Shown here piece after piece: positions 1-10,691 of a stretch of 64,000 nucleotides of DNA. Origin of the DNA: Porpolomopsis calyptriformis (taxonomy: Eukaryota; Basidiomycota; Agaricomycetes; Agaricales; Hygrophoraceae); the NCBI GenBank assembly GCA_951640195.1, contig OX621174.1:1-64000 (forward strand), given 5' to 3'. The position numbers and the translations under genes are program-made. Positions within the stretch are counted from its first letter, which is position 1; the number at the start of each line of letters is the position of its first letter. The notes beneath the pieces are model-generated. The model saw nothing but the letters and a program-made list of their open reading frames with translations. It was not told the DNA's origin and made no database searches.

Positions 1-136
1 AACCCTAACCTAACCTAACCTAACCCTAACCTAACCTAACCCTAACCTAACCCTAACCTAACCTAACCCTAACCTAACCTAACCTAACCTAACCTAACCT
101 AACCTAACCCTAACCTAACCTAACCCTAACCTAACC
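1..136. repeat. Telomere repeat array (C-rich strand)
   Basis: The window opens with uninterrupted copies of CCTAA and CCCTAA, read 5' to 3', which is the expected orientation for the left end of a chromosome. On the G strand these are TTAGG and TTAGGG. The mixture of 5- and 6-nt units is irregular rather than strictly alternating. The array stops at about 136, where unique sequence begins. This anchors everything downstream as subtelomeric. Confidence 0.97.
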
Positions 137-198
137 ATATAGCCAGCAAACGACGTCTCCAACGGTTCAGACAAAAGCGCCTACAAATCACGTCTAAT

Positions 199-1041
199 TC
201 ACCCAACCTCATCAACAACAAATATTCTCACCTCATCTCTCGTTCTTATCCTTTTCGCAACACTAGACATTCTGTCCGTCCTCATGTTTATCGTACAAAT
301 CCGGTCCCATGACCGTCCAGGATTTTTCACTGGAGCCAGCCTCTCTTTCTGTAAAAATGGGAAGGTACCAAACTCACACTCAAAGGTTTGGAACACATAC
401 CACATCCTCCAGCGAGGGATCAACATATCCCGTCACAAGTCGCATCAATCCCGATTGTTCCCGGGCCGTACGTGTCCCGGAAGCTTCCCCAGATATCAAC
501 TCTGTAAAGGATCGCAAAGCAAGGCGATACTCTTCCGGCCGATTGGCCACGGAAACCACTTGTTCGTAGCGTTGGATCATAACCTGCACCAGAGTCAGTA
601 GAAATCCTAGATTGACAATCCATTTACCTGTTCCCGTGCCGTCAACCCTCCCTCCTCGTCCTTTTTAAAACAGACAAGTTGAGTATCTCAGAATAAGAAG
701 AATAAAAGAAAAAACCTGTTGACCCGAAATCTCCTCTTCCCCATCTCCTTGAAATTGTCGGGTGAGGAGTGTCGTATCTACCATCCGTCAACCCAATGTT
801 CCCACATATCATTCTCACACATACCCCATTCACCCGTCCCATCCTGCACTTCAAAACTGGATCCTGATGCAGTCGCGACACCTCTGAGATGCGCTTCCAT
901 CTGTCCTACAAATTGGCTGGCATGTGATATATCTGACTTGAGCCTTGCTCGTTTCCGAGGGGTAGCAGAAGGTGATATGGGTTCCAGAGCTGCAATATGT
1001 GAATAAGCAGCTTGCATCGTAGCCATAAAATCTTCCGACAT
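199..1041 (-). CDS. Small telomere-proximal hypothetical protein, at least 3 exons
   Basis: I do not recognise this protein. The minus strand offers a start at 1041 (MSEDFMATMQ), then a Ser/Pro and basic stretch (PRKRARLKSD) and an acidic Trp-containing end at about 778. A second open stretch (about 580-385) reads VMIQRYEQVVSVANRPEEYR and ends in LEDV at a GTATGT donor. The following acceptor leads to a basic C-terminus (NPGRSWDRICTIN) stopping at 199. The exon joins are my reconstruction: the last one has good splice signals, the first is uncertain. The gene ends only about 60 bp from the telomere repeat and is divergent from the BRCT gene at 1175. Confidence 0.45.
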
Positions 1042-1056
1042 GATGATGGTGAGTTC

Positions 1057-1086
1057 TTTTCACCGCTTCCCAGAAGCGGTCAAATT
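1057..1086. promoter_or_regulatory. Hairpin/palindrome ACCGCTTC-N3-GAAGCGGT in a divergent promoter
   Basis: ACCGCTTC (1062-1069) and its exact reverse complement (1073-1080) are separated by 3 nt, with TTT/AAA pairing further out. The element lies between the divergent starts at 1041 and 1175. The same 8+3+8 core recurs at 8021-8039, upstream of the helicase start at 7816. It is either a transcription-factor site or an RNA hairpin; the sequence alone cannot decide. Confidence 0.5.
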
Positions 1087-1174
1087 TCACCACCACGTGA
1101 TCTGACGTGTCGGGTCATATATCCATGTACGACCAAAGTTGACGCCTCTGACTCCCCTCATCCCCCCCCCTCAC

Positions 1175-2002
1175 ATGGAGAATCCCATCTTTAAGAACTG
1201 TAGTGAGTACATCTCCCATACTAAATATATACTTGTTTGACCATTCCAGTGGCCATGTTTAGTGACAGTGTCAAGCCTTGGTGCCGAGAAGATTGGGGTC
1301 AGTGATTATATCCTCACCCGGAACTGTCGTATGACTACCTACCATCACCAGTAAAACATGGCGGGACTATCGTGCATGATATTGAAGACGCCGCCTGGAT
1401 ATTTATCTCCGATGACCGGGATACTAAGGTTATTGAGCGGTTCGTAACCCCTATCACCATCTCCATTCACAACTAATATACCTCCTAACCCAGGTCTTAT
1501 CAAGGCCTTCCAAACGTGAACTAAATATCCCCAACGTCGCTCATCTGACCCCATCCCAGGTCATCGTAATCCAATGGATTACCGATTCGATAAAACACAA
1601 TCGAAGATTACCTGTGGACACTTACGCTCTCGGCCGTAAGCCCTATCAGTCCACCCTTTCAGAAATAATAACCCATGTTCGATCGCAGTGAATGAATCCA
1701 ATCAAGTCTGTCTCGCGGTTACTATAAACAGGACTCACGCACAATGTTTGTACCGTGCGTCCTCTCCATCAGCTTGCCACCCTTTGCACCCTAACCCTAA
1801 CCGACCTAAAGGTGATAGGGACCGCAAGAGAAAGCGGCCCACAACAACCCGGGTCCCAACTCGCACTGCCCTCACTCCTTCATCTAGCATTTCTTCAAAT
1901 GCAAGTTCGGAAGACTCTCGTCAGTCATTAGAGAGAATGAACCTGGTTTATTCCCGTCTCGCTGGTTCTGAGAGTGCAAGAAAAAAACGCCGAGTAACAT
2001 AA
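1175..2002 (+). CDS. BRCT-domain protein, short
   Basis: From ATG 1175 (MENPIFKNC) the exons 1175-1202, 1250-1297, 1352-1443 and 1494 onward join in frame with GT-AG introns. They give a BRCT-like fold: VKHGGTIVHDIEDAAWIFIS (glycine pair after the first helix, hydrophobic strand) and VIVIQWITDSIKHNRRLP (the invariant Trp helix). The frame stops at 1690 unless another intron joins it to the open stretch 1688-2002, which ends in a basic, nuclear-signal-like ARKKRRVT. BRCT domains bind phosphopeptides or DNA ends in repair and telomere proteins such as Rap1, ligases and Dpb11. Too little is present to assign a family. The 3' structure is uncertain. Confidence 0.5.
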
Positions 2003-2178
2003 TTGTACTATACCCGAAAAAGTGACAATGTATGTCATGCTCTGCTATATTCGAAACTTCATTTCAAGAAAACTCTCCCGAACTGATGTCCATATCAAAC
2101 TTGCGTCGCTGACTGGCTTCCGCTGTAATTAAACCACGTTTAATAACCTACAAAAAAGAAAGATTTTTTTTTTTTTTT

Positions 2179-5100
2179 TTACCGTGTCCTCCGCTCCTTT
2201 GAAATCCAGAGAAAGACGAGCATGATGTTGTTCCAAACACTACCTGGTTGTGGATATTGGACAAGCCAATGTGAATATTGTTCAAGATCCTCCGCCGCTT
2301 CCCGAGTGATGATCGGATAATCCCGGATATTAACCGTGCCCGGAGAAGTGTGAATCGCCCACGCAGCCGGTTTGAGTATGTCGTAATACGGGCAGTCCTG
2401 TACTCTTTCCTCAAAATTGTGCCAGCCACGTTTCTGTAGCAGAATAAACAACCGAAATCTAGAGAGCAATACATGCTCACCTGGGGGAGTCCACAAAACC
2501 AACAGATTCCCTTAGTATAGGTTATAGACTCCCTCCAATTACTATACCTGTTATCCTGATACGAACAAATATTGGCAGGACAATTGTCAAGGGAATGGTT
2601 CCATGACCCTGACCCTCGGGCCCAACATGCAGCACACTTTCCGCGAAGGAGGACAAATAACTCCTTTATCGAATCCCTTTTTTCTGCCTCATCTTGTACT
2701 CCCTGTGTATGCGTGGCTTGGTTAAGTGCCACACCCAACCCGACCGGACGTAGAGAATTCGTCCCTGAGGTAGACGTGGCCTGGGCCCTAACCCTCACAG
2801 GTGGTAGTTGCTTGTAAGGGTGAGGGGCATTCGATAACACCCCAGGAGCATGTCTAATACCTCCATCAGCACTTTATATTTTGCTCAACATAGCTACCCA
2901 CCTCTGTTGAGCATTCCCGGACACACCCGGTCCCGTACTTGGCATTGGTTGAAACCCATTTCGTCCAAAGCCCCCCGTACGCTTCGGTATTCCGGAATCT
3001 CTAGTAGCCGGAGCAGGGGGCTGACTTGGCAAGTCGAGCTAACCAAAGATCGCAGATTAAAAACTACTCATTTTCAAACAAGACCCACTCACCAACCGGG
3101 AAGAACTCCCCGGATTATGGCCAGAGTGGCTGCCAGATTCTAAAGTTGTTACAGGTCCGCTTGGGGGCTCAGAAGTCGTCGAGGATTGGAAAAATGGATT
3201 GGTAGGGAAATAGGTCGTCAAGGCCGGAGGGGTTTTAGTGATCGCCTGATGACAATTGTCGCAAGACTCTGCACCCGGTATCCCGATACACGTCTCCGCT
3301 GCACCATCAAAAAATTGGCTCAGTAGAATTCGTCTACAATTTTCGTTATCCTTCGCCCACGGAAGAAGACAGTCTCCCCCAAATTTGGCCATATCCCGTC
3401 CAGGCGGGGGAGACATCGGGTCACAAAATAACAACGCCCTCGCAGGTAACCCGTCCCGTCCTCCCCTACTTGCCTGTTGCGAAAAGTCCAGTAAGGAGTA
3501 AGGCAGACCTTCGAAAACAACATCCCGGATGCTCGGAATATCGATACCAACACTGAGGGATGTCGTCGCCACAATCGTAACATGTGTTCCGGTAACCCAT
3601 CGTGAAAATATATTCCCAGAATCTTCGATACCCGAATAGTAAGCTTCACATCCAATATACTTCGCCAATTCAGTCGCTCTGCTCCGGGATCGCACAAAAA
3701 CCAGAGCACGATCGGCGTTACGGTAGGAAACCTTTCGGGATTGTAATTCTTCCCGAATAGCCTCCGGAATTTGATCCTTGTGTAGCATCTTCACCCTATA
3801 CGAAATTTCGGGCCGGGCAGTTAGAGTGCGGATAATCCGACACGTGGTTAGGTTAAGCACGTCCATCAAGTCCTTTTGAAGCGAAACCGGTAATGTGCCA
3901 GTGAAGAGAATGAAGGGAACGTTGGCAGAGCGCAGCTCCCTTACTTGATTGAACACGTCCCGGTAGTCCTTGTCTTGTACAATCAAATGCGCTTCGTCCC
4001 AAACGATTCGCGTCAGCAAACCCAGGTTGACCAACTGTTTGCAATACCTTCCCGAACCATTCACCTCAGCCAATTCCGGATCACAACCAGGGTCACATAC
4101 CTTAAAAATTCCTCTTTGCTTGCATTCTCAATAGAGCATAACACAATCGACGACCGTGGTTCAGGGTTTCTGACCAATTCCCATTCCGAATACACCACTT
4201 GACACTCATTGCAACGCCGTCGGAAATCCCCATGCAGCGAAAGCAGTGGGAGAATAACAACCGTCACGAACCTAGGTTCATACATTCGGGCCTTGTATTC
4301 ACCATAAGCATACAACACACCTCAATCATCTCAAATAGACTTGCCTGAAACATAATCATAAATGTTTTCCCACCAGCGCAAGGAAGCACAGCTAGGATAT
4401 TGGCCTCTCGAGCCTGCATCAGCTCAACTAATTCCGCTTGTTCCGGATATTTGAAACATGCTTTACCATCCCCAAGAAACGTTCGTAGATCGTTTAATCG
4501 GGAAGGGTGAACCACAACCTGGGATCGCTGTCGAATTCCAGATGGGGAGTCGAGAATGGGCGGCGGAAAGTAATGAGCAGCAAGCTGGGCCATAATATTG
4601 GTTAGAGCCGCGGTCGTCTTCATCTCCATCTTTTCACATAATAAGAATGCCAACTTGTCCACATCGATTTGACCACCACCGCCACAGGCCAAGGTTTCCT
4701 CATCTTTCCCATCTACCACCATCAGCGGTGCATCCATAGCTGGAATCGGGTTATCTTGCCCGATATCTAAGATTTTGTGCCAGTCTCCGCTCGTCTTGAC
4801 ACACATCAAAACCCGGGATGGAGAAGCATTCGCCAGCATATCGTAGGTAAGCCCGTAATCCCGGTCAGCAGATTGACCAGGATGTCCACGTTGGACATCA
4901 TCATAATGCCTATCAGAAATTTTATAATCCATATAAAATAATATAAAATAAAAACCATACAATCTTTCCGTTGATAAATTTGGATCCCGGTGTCTATGAG
5001 AGAATGCGGACTGAACCTGGCGCCAAGAAGACACAGTGAGCCGGAACCCCAGATGTTGTTCCGTTAGCAACCCAATCAGGTCCGAGAAGTCTCCAGTAAC

Positions 5101-7816
5101 CATAGTCCGCGTCTGCATCGGACACAGATAGGTCGAATACCGCTGCGCATCTCCCTCACTGAATAGCGCTCGCATTAATTCCACCTCAACCGTCCGTAGA
5201 AGCAGCAAATGCTTCACCCATAACTCCCCAATGTACATAGGAGGCGCTCGTGGCGTAACTTTCTCCCTTTTGTGCCGTCGGTTGGTCTTCATATATCCTC
5301 CAACAAGCGTAAAGCATTTCTGCAAAATGTACACATTCCGGACAAACGATCCCGGAACATTCCGTATAGTGTGCGTCAGAATTTCCGTCATCCGGCCAGG
5401 GCTCCCATAACTGAAATGGGTCATCGCGATCAACAATCCCCGAGCCTTCTCGATCAGATCCAACAGATTCAGGCATTGAGCTGGATACCAGAAAACTTTA
5501 CCGTTATGGATGTAATGATATACGCCAGCAAAACGAGGATGCTCCAAGATGAGTTTCAAAAAGTTGTCCTTATCCTTCGCACACCGATTCCGCGGGTCGT
5601 CCAGGAATGAGTAGTACGGAGTCTTGGATCTCAGATCATCCACCAGGGTTTTCATATCAATATCCGGGTTTAGCTCCGCGAGTTCCCCCAAACCCCGGAA
5701 GATTTCCGTATCCACAATTTCCAGATAATCCCTGTGGAGAGCTCCAACCATACCCGTAACATCCGCAAGCCGTATCACGTTCCCATGGTAGCTAACCTCT
5801 CGCCCAAACGCATCTATAAAGTTCACCACTTGGTGACCTTCCTCTCCAGCCCGAAGAACAACCAACAGTTTGTTCACATTGTACATGAATGAAAGTGGCG
5901 TCTCGTGTTGGTCGGTGAGGTAGGGTTCCACTTCCTGATAGGCCACGGGGATCCGGACCCGACGTTGCTGCATCAAAAGGTGCATCTGGTAAAGCATGGT
6001 CGACCGAATACAGTAGATCAACGCGGCAATCAACTGCGTAATACTTCCAGCAGGAAGCCACCCCCCTCCTTCCACAATAGACATAAGAACCAGCGCCCGG
6101 TTCACTGGGCTGAAATATTTGTCCTCCGAGAATGTCGCTGGCTCATGGGCAAACAACGAGTAGCACAGGTTGTGCACATAACCCCTGATCGTGGTCTCTT
6201 TATCATCGCGTTCAATCGCTACCAAAACCTGCTCAACGTTACCTCTCTGACTCTCGTTGAGCGGGCAATCGTACTCCGAGTCCCATCCTCTCAGAGCTCT
6301 CGCGACAAAACACAATACCCGGGTAAGCGTCCCTCCATATTTTGTCACTGTTGGGGATGTAACAATGTTGAAGGTCTCTAGGCAGGGCGATGACCTGCAG
6401 CAGCCGAATTCGGTATCACAAGGATGGCTTTTTGGTCATAATAAAATACACATACGGGTTAATCTGGGCTATCATCTTGAGGATCCCGAATGCAGCATGA
6501 CACGGAATCAACCCTTGGACAAAATTTAGGTAGTCAACGACATGCTTGCCCAAGAGTTTCAGAACCGATTCCTCCTTTTGTGGTGGAGAAACAAATGACC
6601 TAAGTTCTCCCGACACATAACCCTCGACATGCAGTAGCCAGTGCTCCGCAGCTAGGAAATTCGACAGGTTTTCAAAGTGCGCCGGAACCGACATTCTCAG
6701 TTGGCTGGTATCCACAACAGGTCGGCTCGCAATAACCAGATCAAACGCATTCGCCACAGCCCGTTGTTTCCCTAACGATGGATCCACTCGGAAGAATCGC
6801 CTAAACGTTCCGGTGTAGAACGTTTGGGCATGGCCAACGTACGATCGCACAGGCTGTCCCTCAAACCCAGGGCAGTCCGAATCCCCACCCACGTGGTTTT
6901 TGAAGCTCGTTTCCAAACCATAGCCTCTTCCACAACGACCGCAAAAATAGTAGTTGGCATAGATCCGGAGTCCAAATATCGGACCAATGGCTTGGAGGGT
7001 GGGTGGATATCGATGTCGATGTTCTTTCTTGAGAGAAAACGTCTCGCACAACTTGATCCCAAGATTGTGAGGGATCGGGATAGATTTATAATGTTTCCGA
7101 AGATGCTTCACAATGAGATCCGGAAAAATAGAACGCGCGCAAGTAAGGCAGATGATAACACGGTAATCCGTGTTGACCACAATCCCAAACCTTTTCAAAT
7201 CAAACCGTGGATGCTCAGAGATGGTGGTAGCATCCGGGGAAAGAATATGATTTGCTGCCAGCTCTTCCGGGTCTTCCCGGTCTTCTGGGTCTTCCAATGT
7301 TTCCGGATTTTCCTGGGGTGGATCAGAATCATACATCGACTCAAGATCATCGCGGGGTGGGCCGGTCAGAGAATCCTGATGGCAAACAGGATTCTTCCTT
7401 GGTGTGGGGGAGATCGTCATTTGTGATAATGTCTCTGGTAGCGGGGAAGGGCCGATCACATTGAATGGGTAGACTGTGTCTACCGCTGTGGGGTTGGGGG
7501 GCAACAGAGAGGAAAGTTGAAGCACGGTATGGTTGACATCAATCGGCGCAGTGGCGTGGTCCTCTTCATCAAGGACAGCGAGGCATTTGTTAATGTGTTT
7601 CTGGTTATGAAAATATTGAGGACTGTTTATTTGAACGGATGTGATAATTACCGCCAGGCTGCCTGGGTCGAAGTACCCTTGGTTACATTTATCGCAGTGA
7701 AACTGTTGAGTAGACGTGTTCCGTGTAAAGGTTCGGTCACCGATCACAGCAGTCGCCTGGTGAACTTTGCGGATATGTCGCTTTGTGTTTTCAACTTTGC
7801 AAGATGGGCACAGCAT
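2179..7816 (-). CDS. Telomere-linked RecQ-type DEAH helicase (TLH1)
   Basis: Seven exons (7816-6456, 6394-4319, 4271-4101, 4047-3093, 3038-2902, 2853-2481, 2433-2179) join with GT-AG introns into 1,776 codons without a break. The N-terminus has Cys/His finger-like motifs (MLCPSCKVENTKRH, FHCDKCNQGYF) and a long helical middle. The helicase core follows: Walker A-like LPCAGGKT, ILPLLSL (motif Ia), IVWDEAHL (motif II), FILFTGTLP (III), LVFVRSRSRA (IV), VATTSLSVGIDIP (V) and QASRGGRDG (VI). The C-terminal domain is Cys-rich (GKCAACWA, CWFCGLPQ). The family is typical of fungal chromosome ends and is thought to act in telomere recombination or maintenance. Walker A carries CAGGKT rather than the usual TGGGKS. 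The stop codon abuts a ~20-nt A tract. Confidence 0.88.
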
Positions 7817-8014
7817 TATGGCTGGTGGTTATAGAAAAGGAGCACGCCGGTAGATATCCTGGGGATAGTGAGTATAACACGGCGATATTAGTTTCTCTAT
7901 ATAGAAAGTCTATATCTAAAAACAGATATAGAAGCATCTGAAAATATATGACATGTGACCCTTTTTAATTAATGTCAGCGCAGTATTGGATGAAGCATAA
8001 GAAACGGGTTGTGT

Positions 8015-8045
8015 CAATTCACCGCTTCGATGAAGCGGTGAATTG
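8015..8045. promoter_or_regulatory. Perfect 14-bp inverted repeat upstream of TLH1
   Basis: CAATTCACCGCTTC is followed by GAT and then the exact reverse complement, about 200 bp upstream of the TLH1 start codon. The inner 8+3+8 core is identical to that at 1062-1080. The position upstream of a start suggests a protein-binding palindrome, but a hairpin in the 5' leader is equally possible. Confidence 0.6.
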
Positions 8046-8264
8046 GGTACAGTAAACCAACCTTTCTGGTTACCAGCAATCCTAAATAAGATTTATACAT
8101 TTTCTAATTCCATTATAAACACTAACCTCGAAAACTGCAAAGGAAGAACGATGACAGCTCTGAGGAAGCAAAGAAAGGAAGCGAAGAAACTGGGTGTTTC
8201 TTCGGTTGTTTGGGTTGTGTGATACCTAAAACGATTTATGACCCTCCTAATCCTAATTAACTAA

Positions 8265-8357
8265 CTGTAACCCGTAACCGTTAACCCGTAACCCCTAACC
8301 CGTTAACCCGTAAACCCGTAACCCATAACCGCTAACCGCTAACCGCTAACCAGCTAA
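8265..8357. repeat. Degenerate interstitial telomere-like array
   Basis: About 15 short units of the types CTAACC, GTAACC, GTTAACC and CATAACC run in tandem, ending in three identical CGCTAAC units. They share the telomeric AACC core but each has a substituted base beside it (G for T, or added G). The array lies about 0.5 kb distal to the TLH1 start and just before the GC-rich hairpin region. Confidence 0.7.
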
Positions 8358-8499
8358 CGCCCACTCTAAGAGGGTCCCAGCCTCATCATATCATCCTTAT
8401 CCTTGTGACTGGTGAACAGGCACCAGGTTGTTAACCAATGTAAGCGCGCGAGGTGGGTGGTCAGCATGTCATCAATGAGGGGGCTTCATACAAAAAATG

Positions 8500-9935
8500 T
8501 ATATTTCTCTCCCTCCCCCCCAGTGGTGGTGATGGTGGTGATGGTGGTGGTGGTTTAGGGACAACCCACTCGAAATGGGTGAGCCCTAATGCTCACCCGT
8601 CTCGCACTCAGGAGACCCGCGTGTGGAGGTGAAGGGGTGTGGGGGGGCGAGGAGAGGTAGTGGTGGGGTACCACAAGTCACCGTGAACGAACAGGCATCT
8701 CTACCTGTTCGTTTACTGCCCAGGACAAACCTCCAGTTCCTCGCGGTCGTGCATAGGGCTGGGGCGAGGGCGTGGGGTGTCTGGACATGGTGGGACAGCA
8801 GGGGTGGTTGTGGGTGACCGTGGTCGGGCACAACGAGTCACCGCCAATGAAAGGGCATCTCCGCCCGTTCGTTTCATGTCCCAACCCTACACATGACCAA
8901 GACGACCCAGAGAGTCGTCTGGGGCACAAAAAGAACTGGCATCTCCGCCCATCCATTTCGTGCCTGAGACAAACCTCTGGATCCTCACGGTCGTGCATAG
9001 GGCAGGGGTGAGGGCGTGGGGGGTCAGGGCATGGGGGGTCAGGATGCGGCGGGACAGCGAGGGGTAGTGGTGGTGGTGCTGGTCAGGCACCACAAGGTAT
9101 CACGAGTCACCGCCAATGAAAGGGCATCTCTGCCCATTCGTTTCGTGCGCCTGGGCTCGTCTCGGTCGTACCTAGGGTGGGGACGACATCGTGGGGGGTC
9201 GGGATGCGGTTGAGCAGCCAGGGCAAATGGTGGGGGAGAGCAAGGGCACACCCCCAGAAAGGGCACGTCTGCCCATTCTGGGGGTGCTCCCTCCACCGCT
9301 GGTCTGTCGGCCGTACTACCCAGGAGGTCGTCTCAGTCCTTCAGAGGGCAGAGTTGGGGTCGTGGGTGGTCGGGGCGGGCATGGTGAAAGGTGAGTTACT
9401 ACCTTCCCCCGCCGCTCGACCCTGCCCCGACCCCCCGCGAGCACAACCCCGCCCTCCGAACGACCGAGACGACCTCCTGGGTCGTACAGTTCATGAAACG
9501 AACAGGCAGTAATGCCCGTTTGTGGTGCTTGGCTGTGCCCATCCACCAGCATCCACTACCGGTGGTGGTGGTCAGGCACAGCGAGGTACCACGAATGAAC
9601 AGGCGCTACCGCCCGTTCGTTTCCTGCACTGTACAACCCAGTGGGTCGTCTCGGTCCTTCAGAGGGAGGGGATGGGGTTGTGGGGGGTCGGGGAGGGGTG
9701 GGGTGGTGAGAGGTGGTGGTTGGTATGTAAGCGTGAATGGGTGGCTGTGCCCACTTGTAGGAAGTTTACGGGCAGTCCCGGCTTTGATACTGAACTCACC
9801 GGAACTGCCTCGGGCAGTCCCTACTAAATGAACGGGCGACCTCGGGCGACCTCGGGCAACCCCTACTAAACGAACGGGCGACCCCAGGTGGCCCCTACTA
9901 AACGGACGGGCGGTCCCCGGCGGTCCGTAAGTAAT
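8500..9935. repeat. GC-rich subtelomeric repeat region with GGGC/GCCC hairpins
   Basis: There is no convincing gene here. About six related hairpins recur, with arms such as AACGAACAGG...CCTGTTCGTT (8686-8713), ATGAAAGGGC...GCCC...TTTCAT (8847-8877; also about 9116-9147), CAGAAAGGGCA...TGCCCATTCTG (9255-9280), 9496-9523 and 9592-9623. Loops are commonly CATCTCT or CATCTCC. Between them lie G-rich tracts and repeated GGTCGTCTC(A/G)GTC motifs. The 3' end (9825-9925) has short repeats of GAACGGGCGACC and CCCCTACTAAA. The strand bias of G suggests G-quadruplex potential, for example 9661-9706. Confidence 0.65.
9313..9487. repeat. Long inverted repeat, ~70-bp arms
   Basis: The sequence from about 9313 (GTACTACCCAGGAGGTCGTC) is the imperfect reverse complement of the sequence ending at about 9487 (GACGACCTCCTGGGTCGTAC). 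Similarity continues inward through the GTC-TTC-GAGGG segment to the GGTCGGGGCGGGC tract, leaving a loop of roughly 30 nt. It lies inside the GC-rich repeat region. Confidence 0.6.
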
Positions 9936-10691
9936 GAGACACCCTCTTTGTTGACAAATAGTGGAAAGTTAATCACATGTCATATTAGTAAGCAATTCAG
10001 TTGATTCCGAGCAGGCGGCCCAACCCCCCCCCTCCTCCTCGTCTAGGTTCGTTCTTGAAAGTGGCTGCTTAAAATATTATGAAATCCAGCAGTATTAGGA
10101 ACGATGTGTATGGGTATAACATGTATGAAAATTGGAATTTATCAACCATCCAATAATGTGATATGAGCCCCGGAATGCAGAAAATATAAGAAATCCAGGT
10201 TTCAGATTGTGAGCAGGATATCTCGGGATGTAACGCATCCAGAGATGTGATAATTGGCATGGAGGGTGCTAGATATATGGTAAATATATCTAGATAGTTA
10301 TTTCCTAGGGGGACAGGGTATTCGAGTGGAAAAGGCCAGGCGACCCATGGGCCGCCTGACACACCTTCAACCTAGACTAAAAAGATTGTAAAATCAAGAA
10401 CTCAGGAATGGGTAACACCACCTTTCTGAAAATATTAGGGTACATTACTCACATGCAGAGGTATGTTCTATGAATTTATGGATATTTTTTATTATACAGG
10501 GTTTTGGGGTCGCCCGGGTAATACATCGGATCTTCCGATGTGATGTTCAATAAGCTAGGTTTAGCACAAATCGTATGTAGTAGACTTATATAGTAACTAG
10601 CTTGGAATGCAGCAATACAAGTTGATTAATATTTGTGGAAAGTTTGATGCGACATGCATGCAGCGTAATAGATGCTAATTCAGTAATTTTA
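9936..10691. other. Gene-free spacer
   Basis: I see no supportable gene in this AT-richer stretch. The only structures noted are a poly-C tract at about 10024-10034 and a short inverted repeat around ACATCGGA/TCCGATGT at about 10522-10541. Confidence 0.5.

Noticed and set aside
6824..7426. A 200-aa plus-strand frame opposite TLH1
   Set aside because: It is antisense to the well-supported first exon of TLH1 and has no recognisable features.
8586..9831. Several overlapping 60-150-aa open frames in the GC-rich region
   Set aside because: They are present on both strands, Pro/Arg/Gly-rich, and follow the DNA repeat; high GC makes chance open frames likely.
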